From contig PNAE01000004.1 of assembly GCA_003169895.1 (NCBI GenBank), positions 200,487 through 264,486 of the forward strand: 64,000 nucleotides of DNA. Reading direction: 5' to 3'. Source of the DNA: Gemmatimonadota bacterium. Lineage in GTDB: Bacteria; Gemmatimonadota; Gemmatimonadetes; Gemmatimonadales; GWC2-71-9. Shown in pieces: positions 56,650 to 64,000 of this stretch (within the stretch, counting starts at the first letter, position 1; every line of letters begins with the position of its first letter). A model generated the notes under the pieces. That model saw nothing but the letters and a program-made list of their open reading frames with translations. It was not told the DNA's origin and ran no database searches. The translations under genes and the position numbers were made by a program.

Positions 56650-58461
56650 CTACTTCCACACCGGATGCATCACGCCCTGCATCGTTGTCCGGTCTGGCGC
56701 GCCGAGATCAAACACGACCACGGTGTTTCTGCCGCGGCGCAGCCACACTCCGGGGATGTACAGGGTTTCCTGCGGCCCGATGTCCCAGAAGCGCCCGAGT
56801 GCGTGTCCGTTGACCCACACGGCGCCTTTGCCCCAGCCGCGCGTGTCGAGGAACGTGTCGCCCGGCTTGGCAACGGTGAATTCGCCGCGGTAGAACGCCG
56901 GACCGTTCGGCGTTGTCCGAGCGGGGCGGGGGGCCGGTGCATTTGTCATCGGCAACGCGAACACGTCCCAGCCGGGAATCGGCATGCCGTCCATTGTCAC
57001 CGGACCGGTGATTCCCTTGCGCTCGCCCTGAAGCGCCTTGGTGAAGTTCACCCGTCCGCCATTCTCGACAAGAATGTCCAGCTGCGCCGCCCCGGCCGGC
57101 ACGGCAATCATCGAGCTGTCCTGGCCCAGGCGGCGGTCGAGCGTCGCAACGAGATTGCCGTCAATGTAGACCTGGGCGAAGTCGCGCACTCCGTGGATCG
57201 CGAGCATGGCGTGCGACGTCCACTGCGGTACCGTGCGATACAGGATGTAGCCATATGACTGGCCGAACGTTTCCATTGCTCGCAGCTGCTTGACATGCAC
57301 GGGTGCGCCGAGCGCGCTCCACAATGCTGTCGATTGCGTCAGCCGGAATGGATCGAGCGTGATGGTCGAATCGCTCGGCGGCACTGGCAGCAATGCGCCC
57401 TGGGTGTGCCGGGCGATCACGTCACGAAACGCGAAGTACTTGGGCGTGGGCCGGCCCGACTCGTCCAGCGCCGCGTCATAGTCGTAGCTCGTCGTCTGGG
57501 GATGGTATTTCCCGCCGTCGATGTTAGCGCCGTTCATGAAGCCAAACGTGGTGCCGCCATGAAACATGTAGAGATTGACGGAGTAGCCGCGGCCCAGCAT
57601 CCAGTCGAGTTCTCCGGCCTGTCGGGTCGCGTCGGTGTGGGCGTGCTCGCCACCCCACTGATCGAACCATCCGGCCCAGTACTCACCGCTCATCAGCGGC
57701 TCGCCGGGACGGAAGCGGGCGAGGCGGGCGAAGGCACTGTCGGCCTCGCCGGTGCCGAAGTTGACCACCGCGGGAAGATCCGGCAGGGTGCCGTCGCGCA
57801 ACTGGTAGTCGCCGTCAGCGGTATGGAGCCGCACGCTCCCGAACCCCGCGTGCCGTAACGCATCGCGCTGCCACGCCATGTACGCGCGGTCGTGGTCGAA
57901 TGATCCATACTCATTCTCCACCTGCACCGCGATGATCGGCCCGCCATGACTTGAGAGCAGGGGCGTCAATTCCTTCCCGAGCCGATCGAGCCAGCGCGCC
58001 GCCGCGATCGTGAACTGTGGTTGCAGGCTGCGCAACATCATCGTCGAATCGGCGAGCAGCCACGCAGGATAGCCGCCGAGATCCCATTCGGCGCAGACAT
58101 ACGGCCCTGGCCGCAGGATGATCCGCAGTCCTTCCTGCTGGGCGATGCGGAGGTATTCGGCGACGTCGTTCTGGCCGCGGAAGTCGTAATGCCCGGGCCG
58201 TGGCTCGTGGAGGTTCCAGAAGACGTAGGTCGAAATGGTGTTGAGACCCATCGCCCGCGCCTTGCGCAGCCGGTCACGCCAGTCCGCGCGGGGAATGCGG
58301 GCGTAGTGCATTTCACCCGAGATGATCTGATACGGCTTGCCGTCCAGCAGGAAGCGACCCGAGTCGGCGGCGAGCGCGGGTTGCTGGCTCTGCAGCGGCG
58401 GCACCGCGCCAATTGCAAGTGCGAGGACGAGCTGTCCGCTGATTGTGGCGAAACGCATCAT
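56650..58461 (-). CDS. Secreted GH35 beta-galactosidase
   Basis: 603 residues with signal peptide. GH35 TIM barrel: SGEMHYARIPRADWRDRL, RPGPYVCAEWDLGGYPAWL, acid/base Glu184 in VENEYGSF and nucleophile Glu260 in SGEYWAGWFDQWGG. C-terminal jelly-roll domains end with WGKGAVWVNGHALGRFWDIGPQ. Hydrolyses beta-galactosides. Convergent with the M1 peptidase gene. No sugar transporter is adjacent. Two Met codons at the start (58461 and 58458) cannot be separated. Confidence 0.93.
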   Translation of the reverse strand: MMRFATISGQLVLALAIGAVPPLQSQQPALAADSGRFLLDGKPYQIISGEMHYARIPRADWRDRLRKARAMGLNTISTYVFWNLHEPRPGHYDFRGQNDVAEYLRIAQQEGLRIILRPGPYVCAEWDLGGYPAWLLADSTMMLRSLQPQFTIAAARWLDRLGKELTPLLSSHGGPIIAVQVENEYGSFDHDRAYMAWQRDALRHAGFGSVRLHTADGDYQLRDGTLPDLPAVVNFGTGEADSAFARLARFRPGEPLMSGEYWAGWFDQWGGEHAHTDATRQAGELDWMLGRGYSVNLYMFHGGTTFGFMNGANIDGGKYHPQTTSYDYDAALDESGRPTPKYFAFRDVIARHTQGALLPVPPSDSTITLDPFRLTQSTALWSALGAPVHVKQLRAMETFGQSYGYILYRTVPQWTSHAMLAIHGVRDFAQVYIDGNLVATLDRRLGQDSSMIAVPAGAAQLDILVENGGRVNFTKALQGERKGITGPVTMDGMPIPGWDVFALPMTNAPAPRPARTTPNGPAFYRGEFTVAKPGDTFLDTRGWGKGAVWVNGHALGRFWDIGPQETLYIPGVWLRRGRNTVVVFDLGAPDRTTMQGVMHPVWK

Positions 58462-58519
58462 CCAATGAGAGTCGCCGGGGCATCCGGGCGCAAGTGCGGC
58501 GTGTCGTCCTCCACTTCGC

Positions 58520-59482
58520 TCACGATGACAGCAGCGCCTTCAGCCGCTCGAGATCGATGTTCCCGCCGCTCAGGACCGCGACCGCATGTTTGCCGGCGGC
58601 TTGCGGGACCTTCCCGGCCAGCAGCGCGGCCGTTGCCGCGGCACCCGCCGCTTCTGCCAGCAACTTCGCCCGGCTGAGGATGAGCGACATTGCGGTGGCG
58701 ATTTCCGCATCGGTGACAAGTACGACATCGTCCACGAGGTCGCGAATGATGGGATAGGTGAGGTCGCCAGCGAACGGCGCCGCGAGTCCATCGGCAATGG
58801 TGTCCAGCGTGTCCAGCCGCACCGGATGACCGGCATCGAGGCTCCGCCGCATCGCCGCGGCACCTTCCGGTTCAACTCCGATCAGCATCACGGCAGGGCA
58901 CGCTTGCCGGATTGCGGCCGCGACACCGGCTAGCAGGCCGCCGCCGCCAATCGGCACGACGACCACCTCGACGTCGGGCACCTGCTCCAGGATCTCGAGG
59001 CCTATCGTGGCCGCGCCTGCGATGACAGTGATGTCGTCGAATGGGTGCACCAGGGCATAGCCCTCCGTCGCGCCCAGCTCGCGCGCCCTCACAAACGCCT
59101 CCGCGCCGGTCCCATGCCGGATCACCGTCGCGCCATACTCAGCGCTCGCCGCCGCCTTGCTCTCCGAGGCCGCCGCCGGCATGACGACCGTGCAGCGGAC
59201 ACCGAGCGATGCGGCCGCCCACGCGAGCGCCTGGGCGTGATTGCCGGCGGACACGGTAACCACTCCGCGGGCGCGAGTTGCGTCGTCCAGTTGGCTCACA
59301 GCGTTGAGCGCGCCGCGTACCTTGAATGAGCCGGTCTTCTGCAGCGACTCGCACTTGAGCGAGAGTGTAGCGACCCCGGATCGGGTCGCGAGAGTACGAG
59401 ACGAGAGCGACGGGGTGAAATGCAGCCGCCCGGCGATGCGGGCGCGAGCTGCGTGGATCGTGTCGAGAGAAGGGATCGGCAT
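58520..59482 (-). CDS. Threonine dehydratase / serine racemase-like PLP enzyme
   Basis: 320 residues, fold-type II PLP enzyme with no ACT regulatory domain, so of the catabolic or serine-racemase type. PLP lysine Lys54 in KTGSFKVRGALN, the VSAGNHAQALAWAA loop, and the phosphate-binding GGGGLLAG. Converts threonine or serine to 2-oxo acids and ammonia, or racemises serine. TANNNT-type box just before the ATG. Followed by an amino-acid permease upstream on the same strand. Confidence 0.88.
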   Translation of the reverse strand: MPIPSLDTIHAARARIAGRLHFTPSLSSRTLATRSGVATLSLKCESLQKTGSFKVRGALNAVSQLDDATRARGVVTVSAGNHAQALAWAAASLGVRCTVVMPAAASESKAAASAEYGATVIRHGTGAEAFVRARELGATEGYALVHPFDDITVIAGAATIGLEILEQVPDVEVVVVPIGGGGLLAGVAAAIRQACPAVMLIGVEPEGAAAMRRSLDAGHPVRLDTLDTIADGLAAPFAGDLTYPIIRDLVDDVVLVTDAEIATAMSLILSRAKLLAEAAGAAATAALLAGKVPQAAGKHAVAVLSGGNIDLERLKALLSS

Positions 59483-59488
59483 GAAACG

Positions 59489-59494
59489 AAAGTA
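59489..59494 (-). promoter_or_regulatory. -10-like box before the PLP enzyme gene
   Basis: On the minus strand TACTTT ends 6 bases before the ATG at 59482. No strong -35 was seen. Same arrangement as at the other candidate leaderless starts. Confidence 0.3.
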
Positions 59495-59553
59495 ACGCGA
59501 CGGCGGTCGGCGTTCGCCGGAGGCGCTCGGCCGGTTCGGCCAACTAATACCGG

Positions 59554-60876
59554 TCAGTCGGCCGGCGGCTCGGCAGCGGCTGTGCTGCGGTGGATGGTGA
59601 GAAAGTAGAACACCGGCACCCCAAGTAGGATGAGGCCGCTACCGACGATCGCGTCTCGCGGCTGAGCCACCGCGGCGTTGACCAGCATGGCCGCCGCCGC
59701 GAGGAGGAAGACCGCCGGGACGATGGGATAGCCGGGCGTGTGAAATGGTCGAGCCAGATCGGGTCGCCGCCGCCGCAGCCGGAAAAGGCCGATCACGCAA
59801 AGGATGTAGAACGGCCAGGCCCCGAGGATATAGGCGTCAGCCAATTGTTCGAAGGTGTGGCTCAGGACGCCAACCACGCCGAGCAGACACGTGACGGTGA
59901 TGGCAACGTGCGGCGTCTGATACCGGCGGTGAATGTTCGCGAGCCATCCCAGCCGCGGCGTATCCTGCCCCAAGGCGAACGACATTCGTGGCGAAGCGAG
60001 CACCGTGCCGTTCAGCGACCCCAGGGTCGCAACCACCACGAGTGCCGCAATCAGGCCGCGGCCGGCGGGGCCGAATGCCCATCCAGCGGCGTCTGCCGCG
60101 ACCGCCTTGGAGGTGGCGATCGCCGCTATCGGGAGTGCGTGCAGGTACGCGAGATTGACGAGCACGAACAGCAGCGCGCAGCCACTCACGCCGCCCATGA
60201 GTACCAGCGGCATGACACGCTCACCGCGGCGAACTTCACCGGTGATATAGGTGGTCGAGCCCCATCCCGAATAGGTCCACATCACGGTGACCAGTGCGAG
60301 GCCGAACGCATGCGCCGATATGCCGCTCGCGGGTGGTGCCCCGGTCGGTGAGGCGGCAGGCGTGGCGACGAGGATCACGATGGCGAACCCGGCCAGGGCC
60401 AACGCCTTGGCCGCGCCGGTCACCGTGCCGATGGCAGCGCTGAACCAGACCGACCGGTAGTTCACGGCGCCGAGCAGGAGCACGATGGCGGCGGCCGAGG
60501 CACGTTCATGCGCCGCGAGCCGGGGTACCAACGATCCAAGGTACGAGGCGAACACGAGCGCGCCGGCGCCGACGGCGACGGGGCGGAGAAAGAACGTGTG
60601 CGCCCAGGCATAGGTGAACGCCACCACCGGACTCACACCTTCCCGCAGGTAGACGTAGCGTCCGCCCGTGGCGGGAAACATCGCCGCCAGTTCGCCGAAC
60701 GACAGCGCGCCGGCCACGGCGAGCAATCCGCCGGTGATCCATACCAGCATGAAGCCGGTCGGCGACGGGACGTCGCGCGCGACGACGCTCGCCACGCGAA
60801 AGATGCCGCTGCCGATCATGATCGACACCAGGGTCCCGGTCGCGCCGACGGCGCCGAGCCGGCGCGGGAGCGTCAT
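59554..60876 (-). CDS. APC-family amino-acid permease
   Basis: 440 residues, about twelve membrane helices. First helix has VSIMIGSGIFRVASVVAR, the amino-acid carboxylate-binding GSGIF motif of the APC family. Later TYSGWGSTTYITGEVRR and GRGLIAALVVVATLGSLNG. Inner-membrane amino-acid or polyamine transporter; substrate unknown. Close behind the PP-loop gene on the minus strand (47 bases) and ahead of the dehydratase gene, which makes hydroxy-amino acids plausible cargo, but only by context. Confidence 0.86.
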   Translation of the reverse strand: MTLPRRLGAVGATGTLVSIMIGSGIFRVASVVARDVPSPTGFMLVWITGGLLAVAGALSFGELAAMFPATGGRYVYLREGVSPVVAFTYAWAHTFFLRPVAVGAGALVFASYLGSLVPRLAAHERASAAAIVLLLGAVNYRSVWFSAAIGTVTGAAKALALAGFAIVILVATPAASPTGAPPASGISAHAFGLALVTVMWTYSGWGSTTYITGEVRRGERVMPLVLMGGVSGCALLFVLVNLAYLHALPIAAIATSKAVAADAAGWAFGPAGRGLIAALVVVATLGSLNGTVLASPRMSFALGQDTPRLGWLANIHRRYQTPHVAITVTCLLGVVGVLSHTFEQLADAYILGAWPFYILCVIGLFRLRRRRPDLARPFHTPGYPIVPAVFLLAAAAMLVNAAVAQPRDAIVGSGLILLGVPVFYFLTIHRSTAAAEPPAD

Positions 60877-60923
60877 GTCTGACCGGGCAGGTGGCTGGTC
60901 GCGAGTCCGGATGGTCCCGGGCC

Positions 60924-62099
60924 TCAGGTCGGTTCCGGCGCGCGCAGGCGCAGCGCGCGGGCAACTCGACCGGCGGCGCGGCGAACGTCGTACCGCCGGA
61001 TGCAGCGGTCAATGGCGCGGGTGATGTCCGCGCGCGAGTGAGCCGCGGCCAGCTCGCGAAGGCGCTCCATGCGGGTGCGGTCGAGGTCCTGGCGCAGGTG
61101 CAATGTGGCGAGTGCGTCCGTACTCCACGCCTCGGCCGGAAACGTGACGCAGCGATCGCGCAAGCCGAGCAGCTCGAATCCCGTGAGGGTACGGAGGCAC
61201 TTCTCGCACCGACCGCAATTGGTGTCCGAACGCCCGATCCAGCACACCCGGAGGTGCTGCATGGCGAGGTCCGAGCGCGCTACCGTGCCGATCTTCATGA
61301 AGCGCGATGCGAGTGCACCATCGTTCCGGATGTCAGTACGGGTCGTGGACAGGAGTGGATCCACGAGAGGGTGCGTTCCCCAGGGATTGCGCGAGCGGTA
61401 TGTGACACTCGACGGAATCAGCACGCGACGGTACCGGCGTTCGAGACTGAGCGCCACCGCCGCCAACGCCGGCGCCTGGCTGAGTTTTCCCCAGTTGGTG
61501 ACATTCCACCCCGATTCGCGCAGATTGGTCGCGACGGTCACGACGTGCTTGCCGAAGTGGTCCGCAATTCGCGTGACCCGCGCGCGGAGCCGGTCGAACA
61601 CATCGCGAGCCGCGATCGGTACGTCGAACCCCCAGATGGTGAGCAGGTCGTCAATCTGCACTCGGTACAGCGCATCGCCGCCCGGCTCATGACGAAGCAG
61701 CGTATGGAACGAATCCAAGCCCGCGCTGAACATGGCGGCAGTGCGCGCCTGCGGGTCTGGTATACCGGGTGCCAGGAGGTCAGCGTCGATCGCGATCGGC
61801 TCATACACACCGGGGTACCAGCCCTGCCAGATCTGCATGATCGCCTCGGCGCCATCGCGGAGACCCGGATCAACGGGTCGGCACAGCTCCAGTGGTTCGC
61901 GCAGCGTCACCGCCAAGGGGAGCAGACAAGCGAGCCACGGATCGCCGGATTCACTCAGCCCGTCTGCGCATTCCAGCGGGACATCGAACCAGATCCGTTC
62001 CGCCGGCCGGGCTGGGTCACGATACTCGATATCGCCCGTGAGTCGCGCGCGCTCCGGCCCCCACGGGGACGACTCCGGTACGACACGGAGCAACCTCAT
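60924..62099 (-). CDS. QueC-like PP-loop ATPase of unknown function
   Basis: 391 residues from the ATG overlapping the FHA-PrsW stop. A PP-loop ATP pyrophosphatase signature MFSAGLDSFHTLL (125-130 for SAGLDS) and a Zn-type Cys set C286, C295, C298, C301 (RVCWIGRSDTNCGRCEKC) recall QueC, which turns CDG into preQ0. However, there is an extra N-terminal domain of about 115 residues, and no queuosine genes are in the window. Conserved-looking TNLRESGW and HPLVDPLLSTT segments lie between. It likely activates a carboxylate by adenylation. The substrate is unknown; coupling to the PrsW gene is the best clue. Confidence 0.7.
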   Translation of the reverse strand: MRLLRVVPESSPWGPERARLTGDIEYRDPARPAERIWFDVPLECADGLSESGDPWLACLLPLAVTLREPLELCRPVDPGLRDGAEAIMQIWQGWYPGVYEPIAIDADLLAPGIPDPQARTAAMFSAGLDSFHTLLRHEPGGDALYRVQIDDLLTIWGFDVPIAARDVFDRLRARVTRIADHFGKHVVTVATNLRESGWNVTNWGKLSQAPALAAVALSLERRYRRVLIPSSVTYRSRNPWGTHPLVDPLLSTTRTDIRNDGALASRFMKIGTVARSDLAMQHLRVCWIGRSDTNCGRCEKCLRTLTGFELLGLRDRCVTFPAEAWSTDALATLHLRQDLDRTRMERLRELAAAHSRADITRAIDRCIRRYDVRRAAGRVARALRLRAPEPT

Positions 62100-63412
62100 G
62101 CCGGGGCGGCGATGCCCTGCGCCGTGCGAACCTGCTTCAGCCCATCCTGAATCATGCCGAGCACGAGAAGCCACGCGGCACCGCCAAGGATGACGTACTT
62201 GCCGAAGAGCGGCAATTGCAGCCCGTCGTAGTTCCAGATCATGTGCATCGCCATGCACACGCCGAGTACCCGGAGGAAGCGCGGATCTGTGAGCATCCCG
62301 CTCCGGAACGGCTGGTCACCGCGGACGCGCCAGAGCGCCGCACCCACGAGTCCGGTCCAGAGGACGTGCCCGCCGAGAACGCTCAGAAAGCCGCGCTGCA
62401 TGATGGTGTCGAGCATCGCCACGGAACCGGCGTCCAATCCAGCGCGAAGCGCATAGCCGGCGGACTCGAACACCGCGAATCCCGTTCCCACGGTTGCGCC
62501 CAGCAGAAGCCCGTTCAGGGTCCACCGGAACCTCGCGCGCCGGACCACCAGCAGCAGCGTGAGCGCCTTGCCACTTTCCTCGATGATGCCCGCACCGGCG
62601 GCGCCGAGGAGGTTGCTGAGGTTGGTCACCTGGAAAAAGATCAGCGAGACAACGATTGAGACCAGGCCACCAATCAGGAGCAGCTTGACCACCTGATAGA
62701 GGGAAATGTTGCGGGGTACATTGACTTCAAGGAAAAAGATCAGCAACGAAAGCGGGATCGCGACCGAGCCGATCATGATGAGGCCGGGAATGAGATTCTC
62801 GTTCTCGAAGTTGTTCCATGCGACCACGAACCCGACATACAGCGCCAGCGTGACGAAGAAGACGCGCACGAACACCCACGGCTTCGGCCAGCGTGCATCG
62901 ATTGCCGCCAGCGGCGGGGTGGTCGCGGCGGTGCCGACGGTGAAGTACGCCTCGACCTCGTCATCGGCGTGGTGCTTGCCCACGTCGGCGAACATCTCGC
63001 GGGCGTTCCATTCGCCCGGCTTCTCGATGCCCGCGACCGTGGACAGGTGGTCGCCGAGGCGATTGACGAAGCCAAGAACGGAGGGCGGGGTTCCCGGCGC
63101 CTGCAGTTGCCATAACGACCGCCCCAGCCGCAATTGCTGGCCGCCGGTGAGGTATGTCTCGGTGACCGGGTGTCCATCAGTATACGGCAGCGTATCGGAC
63201 AACGCCTGGACGTGGAGGCGGTTTCCATCGCGGCGCAACATCGCGAAACGTTCGGTCACCGCCGGGTCGTCACTCAGCAGGTTGCACTCGGCACCGCGAC
63301 CAATCAGCAGCGGCGCCGTGGTCACTTCCAGCCGCTTTCCTTGGTCGGGCCCTGCGATGCAGATCAGAAAATGGCTTGCGGCGGGCGGCGTGGACGGCGT
63401 GGGCTCGGACAT
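62096..63412 (-). CDS. FHA-like domain fused to PrsW-type intramembrane protease
   Basis: 438 residues; GGAG precedes the ATG on the minus strand. Residues about 14-105 look like an FHA domain (LLIGRGAECNLLSDDPAV; LRLGRSLWQL), but the canonical Ser and His are replaced (AVTERF), so phospho-threonine binding may be lost. A linker and about seven membrane helices follow, with PrsW protease motifs: EESGK (Glu278, Glu279), FAVFESAG (Glu316), GGHVLW (His349) and MHMIWNY (His390). PrsW-family proteases cleave membrane-bound anti-sigma factors or modify CAAX-like targets. The fusion places sensing and membrane proteolysis in one protein. Overlaps the QueC-like gene by ATGA. Confidence 0.85.
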   Translation of the reverse strand: MSEPTPSTPPAASHFLICIAGPDQGKRLEVTTAPLLIGRGAECNLLSDDPAVTERFAMLRRDGNRLHVQALSDTLPYTDGHPVTETYLTGGQQLRLGRSLWQLQAPGTPPSVLGFVNRLGDHLSTVAGIEKPGEWNAREMFADVGKHHADDEVEAYFTVGTAATTPPLAAIDARWPKPWVFVRVFFVTLALYVGFVVAWNNFENENLIPGLIMIGSVAIPLSLLIFFLEVNVPRNISLYQVVKLLLIGGLVSIVVSLIFFQVTNLSNLLGAAGAGIIEESGKALTLLLVVRRARFRWTLNGLLLGATVGTGFAVFESAGYALRAGLDAGSVAMLDTIMQRGFLSVLGGHVLWTGLVGAALWRVRGDQPFRSGMLTDPRFLRVLGVCMAMHMIWNYDGLQLPLFGKYVILGGAAWLLVLGMIQDGLKQVRTAQGIAAPA

Positions 63413-63536
63413 CGGGATCTCCGTTGACACGTGCGGCGCGCGGGCGGACGCCCGTGACGATGACCATTGGATTTTCGAGCGGAAGACGCAAAGGTAACGC
63501 CACGCGCCGGATGGTACAGATGGAGTCCGGCAACCG

Positions 63537-64000
63537 TCAGGGGACCAGAACCGCTGCCCCACGCACAGCGCCGCGGCGCAACTCGTCGATGGCCTCATTG
63601 GCTCGCGCCAAAGGAAAGGTCCGGACCTCCGTGTGCACCGGCACCTGCGGCGCAAGCGCGAGAAAATCCTCCCCATCACGGCGCGTGAGATTCGCGACCG
63701 AGCGCACGATCCGTTCGCCCCACAGGATGTCATATGGAAACGACGGGATGTCGGTCATGTGAATCTCGGCGCACACCACCGTGCCGCCCTTGGCGACCGC
63801 GCGCAACGCGGCCGGGACCAGTTCACCCGCCGGCGCGAAAAGGATCGCCGCATCGAGACGTTCGGGTGGCGCGTCGTCCGATCCGCCGGCCCATGCCGCA
63901 CCGAGCTCGCGCGCAAAGCGCTGCGTCTCTATGTCGCCCGGGCGCGTGAACGCGTACACCGCGCTTCCTTGATGTCGCGCGACCTGCGCCAGGATATGTG
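63537..64000 (-). CDS. Zinc-type alcohol dehydrogenase (MDR family), C-terminal part
   Basis: The frame is open to the window edge; about 154 residues including the end are visible. This is the Rossmann domain and C-terminus: SAVYAFTRPGDIETQRFARELG, AILFAPAGELVPAALRAVAKGGTVVCAEIHMTDIPSFPYD and SVANLTRRDGEDFL. It matches the zinc-binding alcohol dehydrogenase family proteins with that IHMTDIPSFPY stretch. The N-terminal zinc domain lies beyond 64000. The 124 bases between it and the FHA-PrsW gene hold no gene. Confidence 0.88.
   Translation of the reverse strand, partial: HILAQVARHQGSAVYAFTRPGDIETQRFARELGAAWAGGSDDAPPERLDAAILFAPAGELVPAALRAVAKGGTVVCAEIHMTDIPSFPYDILWGERIVRSVANLTRRDGEDFLALAPQVPVHTEVRTFPLARANEAIDELRRGAVRGAAVLVP

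Overview
The window reads as chromosomal core sequence of a high-GC, didermic bacterium, most likely a member of Gemmatimonadota. This is inferred from gene content, not from a marker search: many lipoproteins and outer-membrane barrels, a TonB receptor with a carboxypeptidase-regulatory-like N-terminus, DUF5117 and M1 metallopeptidases, and a mannose-family PTS with HPr kinase. Genes are packed tightly, usually with 1-11 nt start/stop overlaps. No rRNA, tRNA, CRISPR array, transposase or phage gene was seen.

Layout. 1-557 is the end of asnS. 558-997 is gene-free and filled with imperfect hairpin repeats. mazG (minus) diverges from alr-DUF1844-deoB-cdd and two envelope genes (1.8-7.0 kb). A long inverted repeat precedes miaB-comFB-comEC (7.2-11.0 kb). 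Next come a coenzyme-B12-dependent acyl-CoA mutase catalytic subunit, a serine hydrolase, an FmdB zinc ribbon, argS, a PfkB kinase, purM and a barrel-like protein (11-18.4 kb). The riboflavin operon ribD-ribE-ribBA-ribH with nusB (18.4-22.2 kb) runs into a glycosyltransferase and a complete PTS cluster hprK-EIIA-EIIB-EIIC-EIID-HPr-EI (23.4-28.7 kb), then metK-ahcY and a membrane protein.

At 32.2-35.8 kb a second copy of the hairpin repeat lies next to a cobalamin riboswitch, which precedes a BtuC/BtuD-type importer and a beta-propeller lipoprotein. recO, a FlgD-Ig-like secreted protein, clpB, tadA, an H1-like basic protein and an OsmC protein follow.

41.5-51.8 kb looks like a metal-homeostasis island: a CzcCBA/CusCBA-type efflux system bracketed by two small secreted Cys/His proteins, a TonB receptor, a CsoR/RcnR-family repressor with no cysteine, and a ZIP importer. 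Two CCC/GGG dyads in promoter positions are candidate operators.

52.0-64.0 kb holds two overlapping metallopeptidases (plus strand). On the minus strand are a GH35 beta-galactosidase, a threonine dehydratase-like enzyme, an amino-acid permease, a QueC-like PP-loop protein overlapping an FHA-PrsW fusion, and a truncated alcohol dehydrogenase. The FHA-PrsW/PP-loop pair is the best candidate for an undescribed system. Several genes carry a -10-like TANNNT box 6-9 nt before the start codon, suggesting leaderless transcripts.
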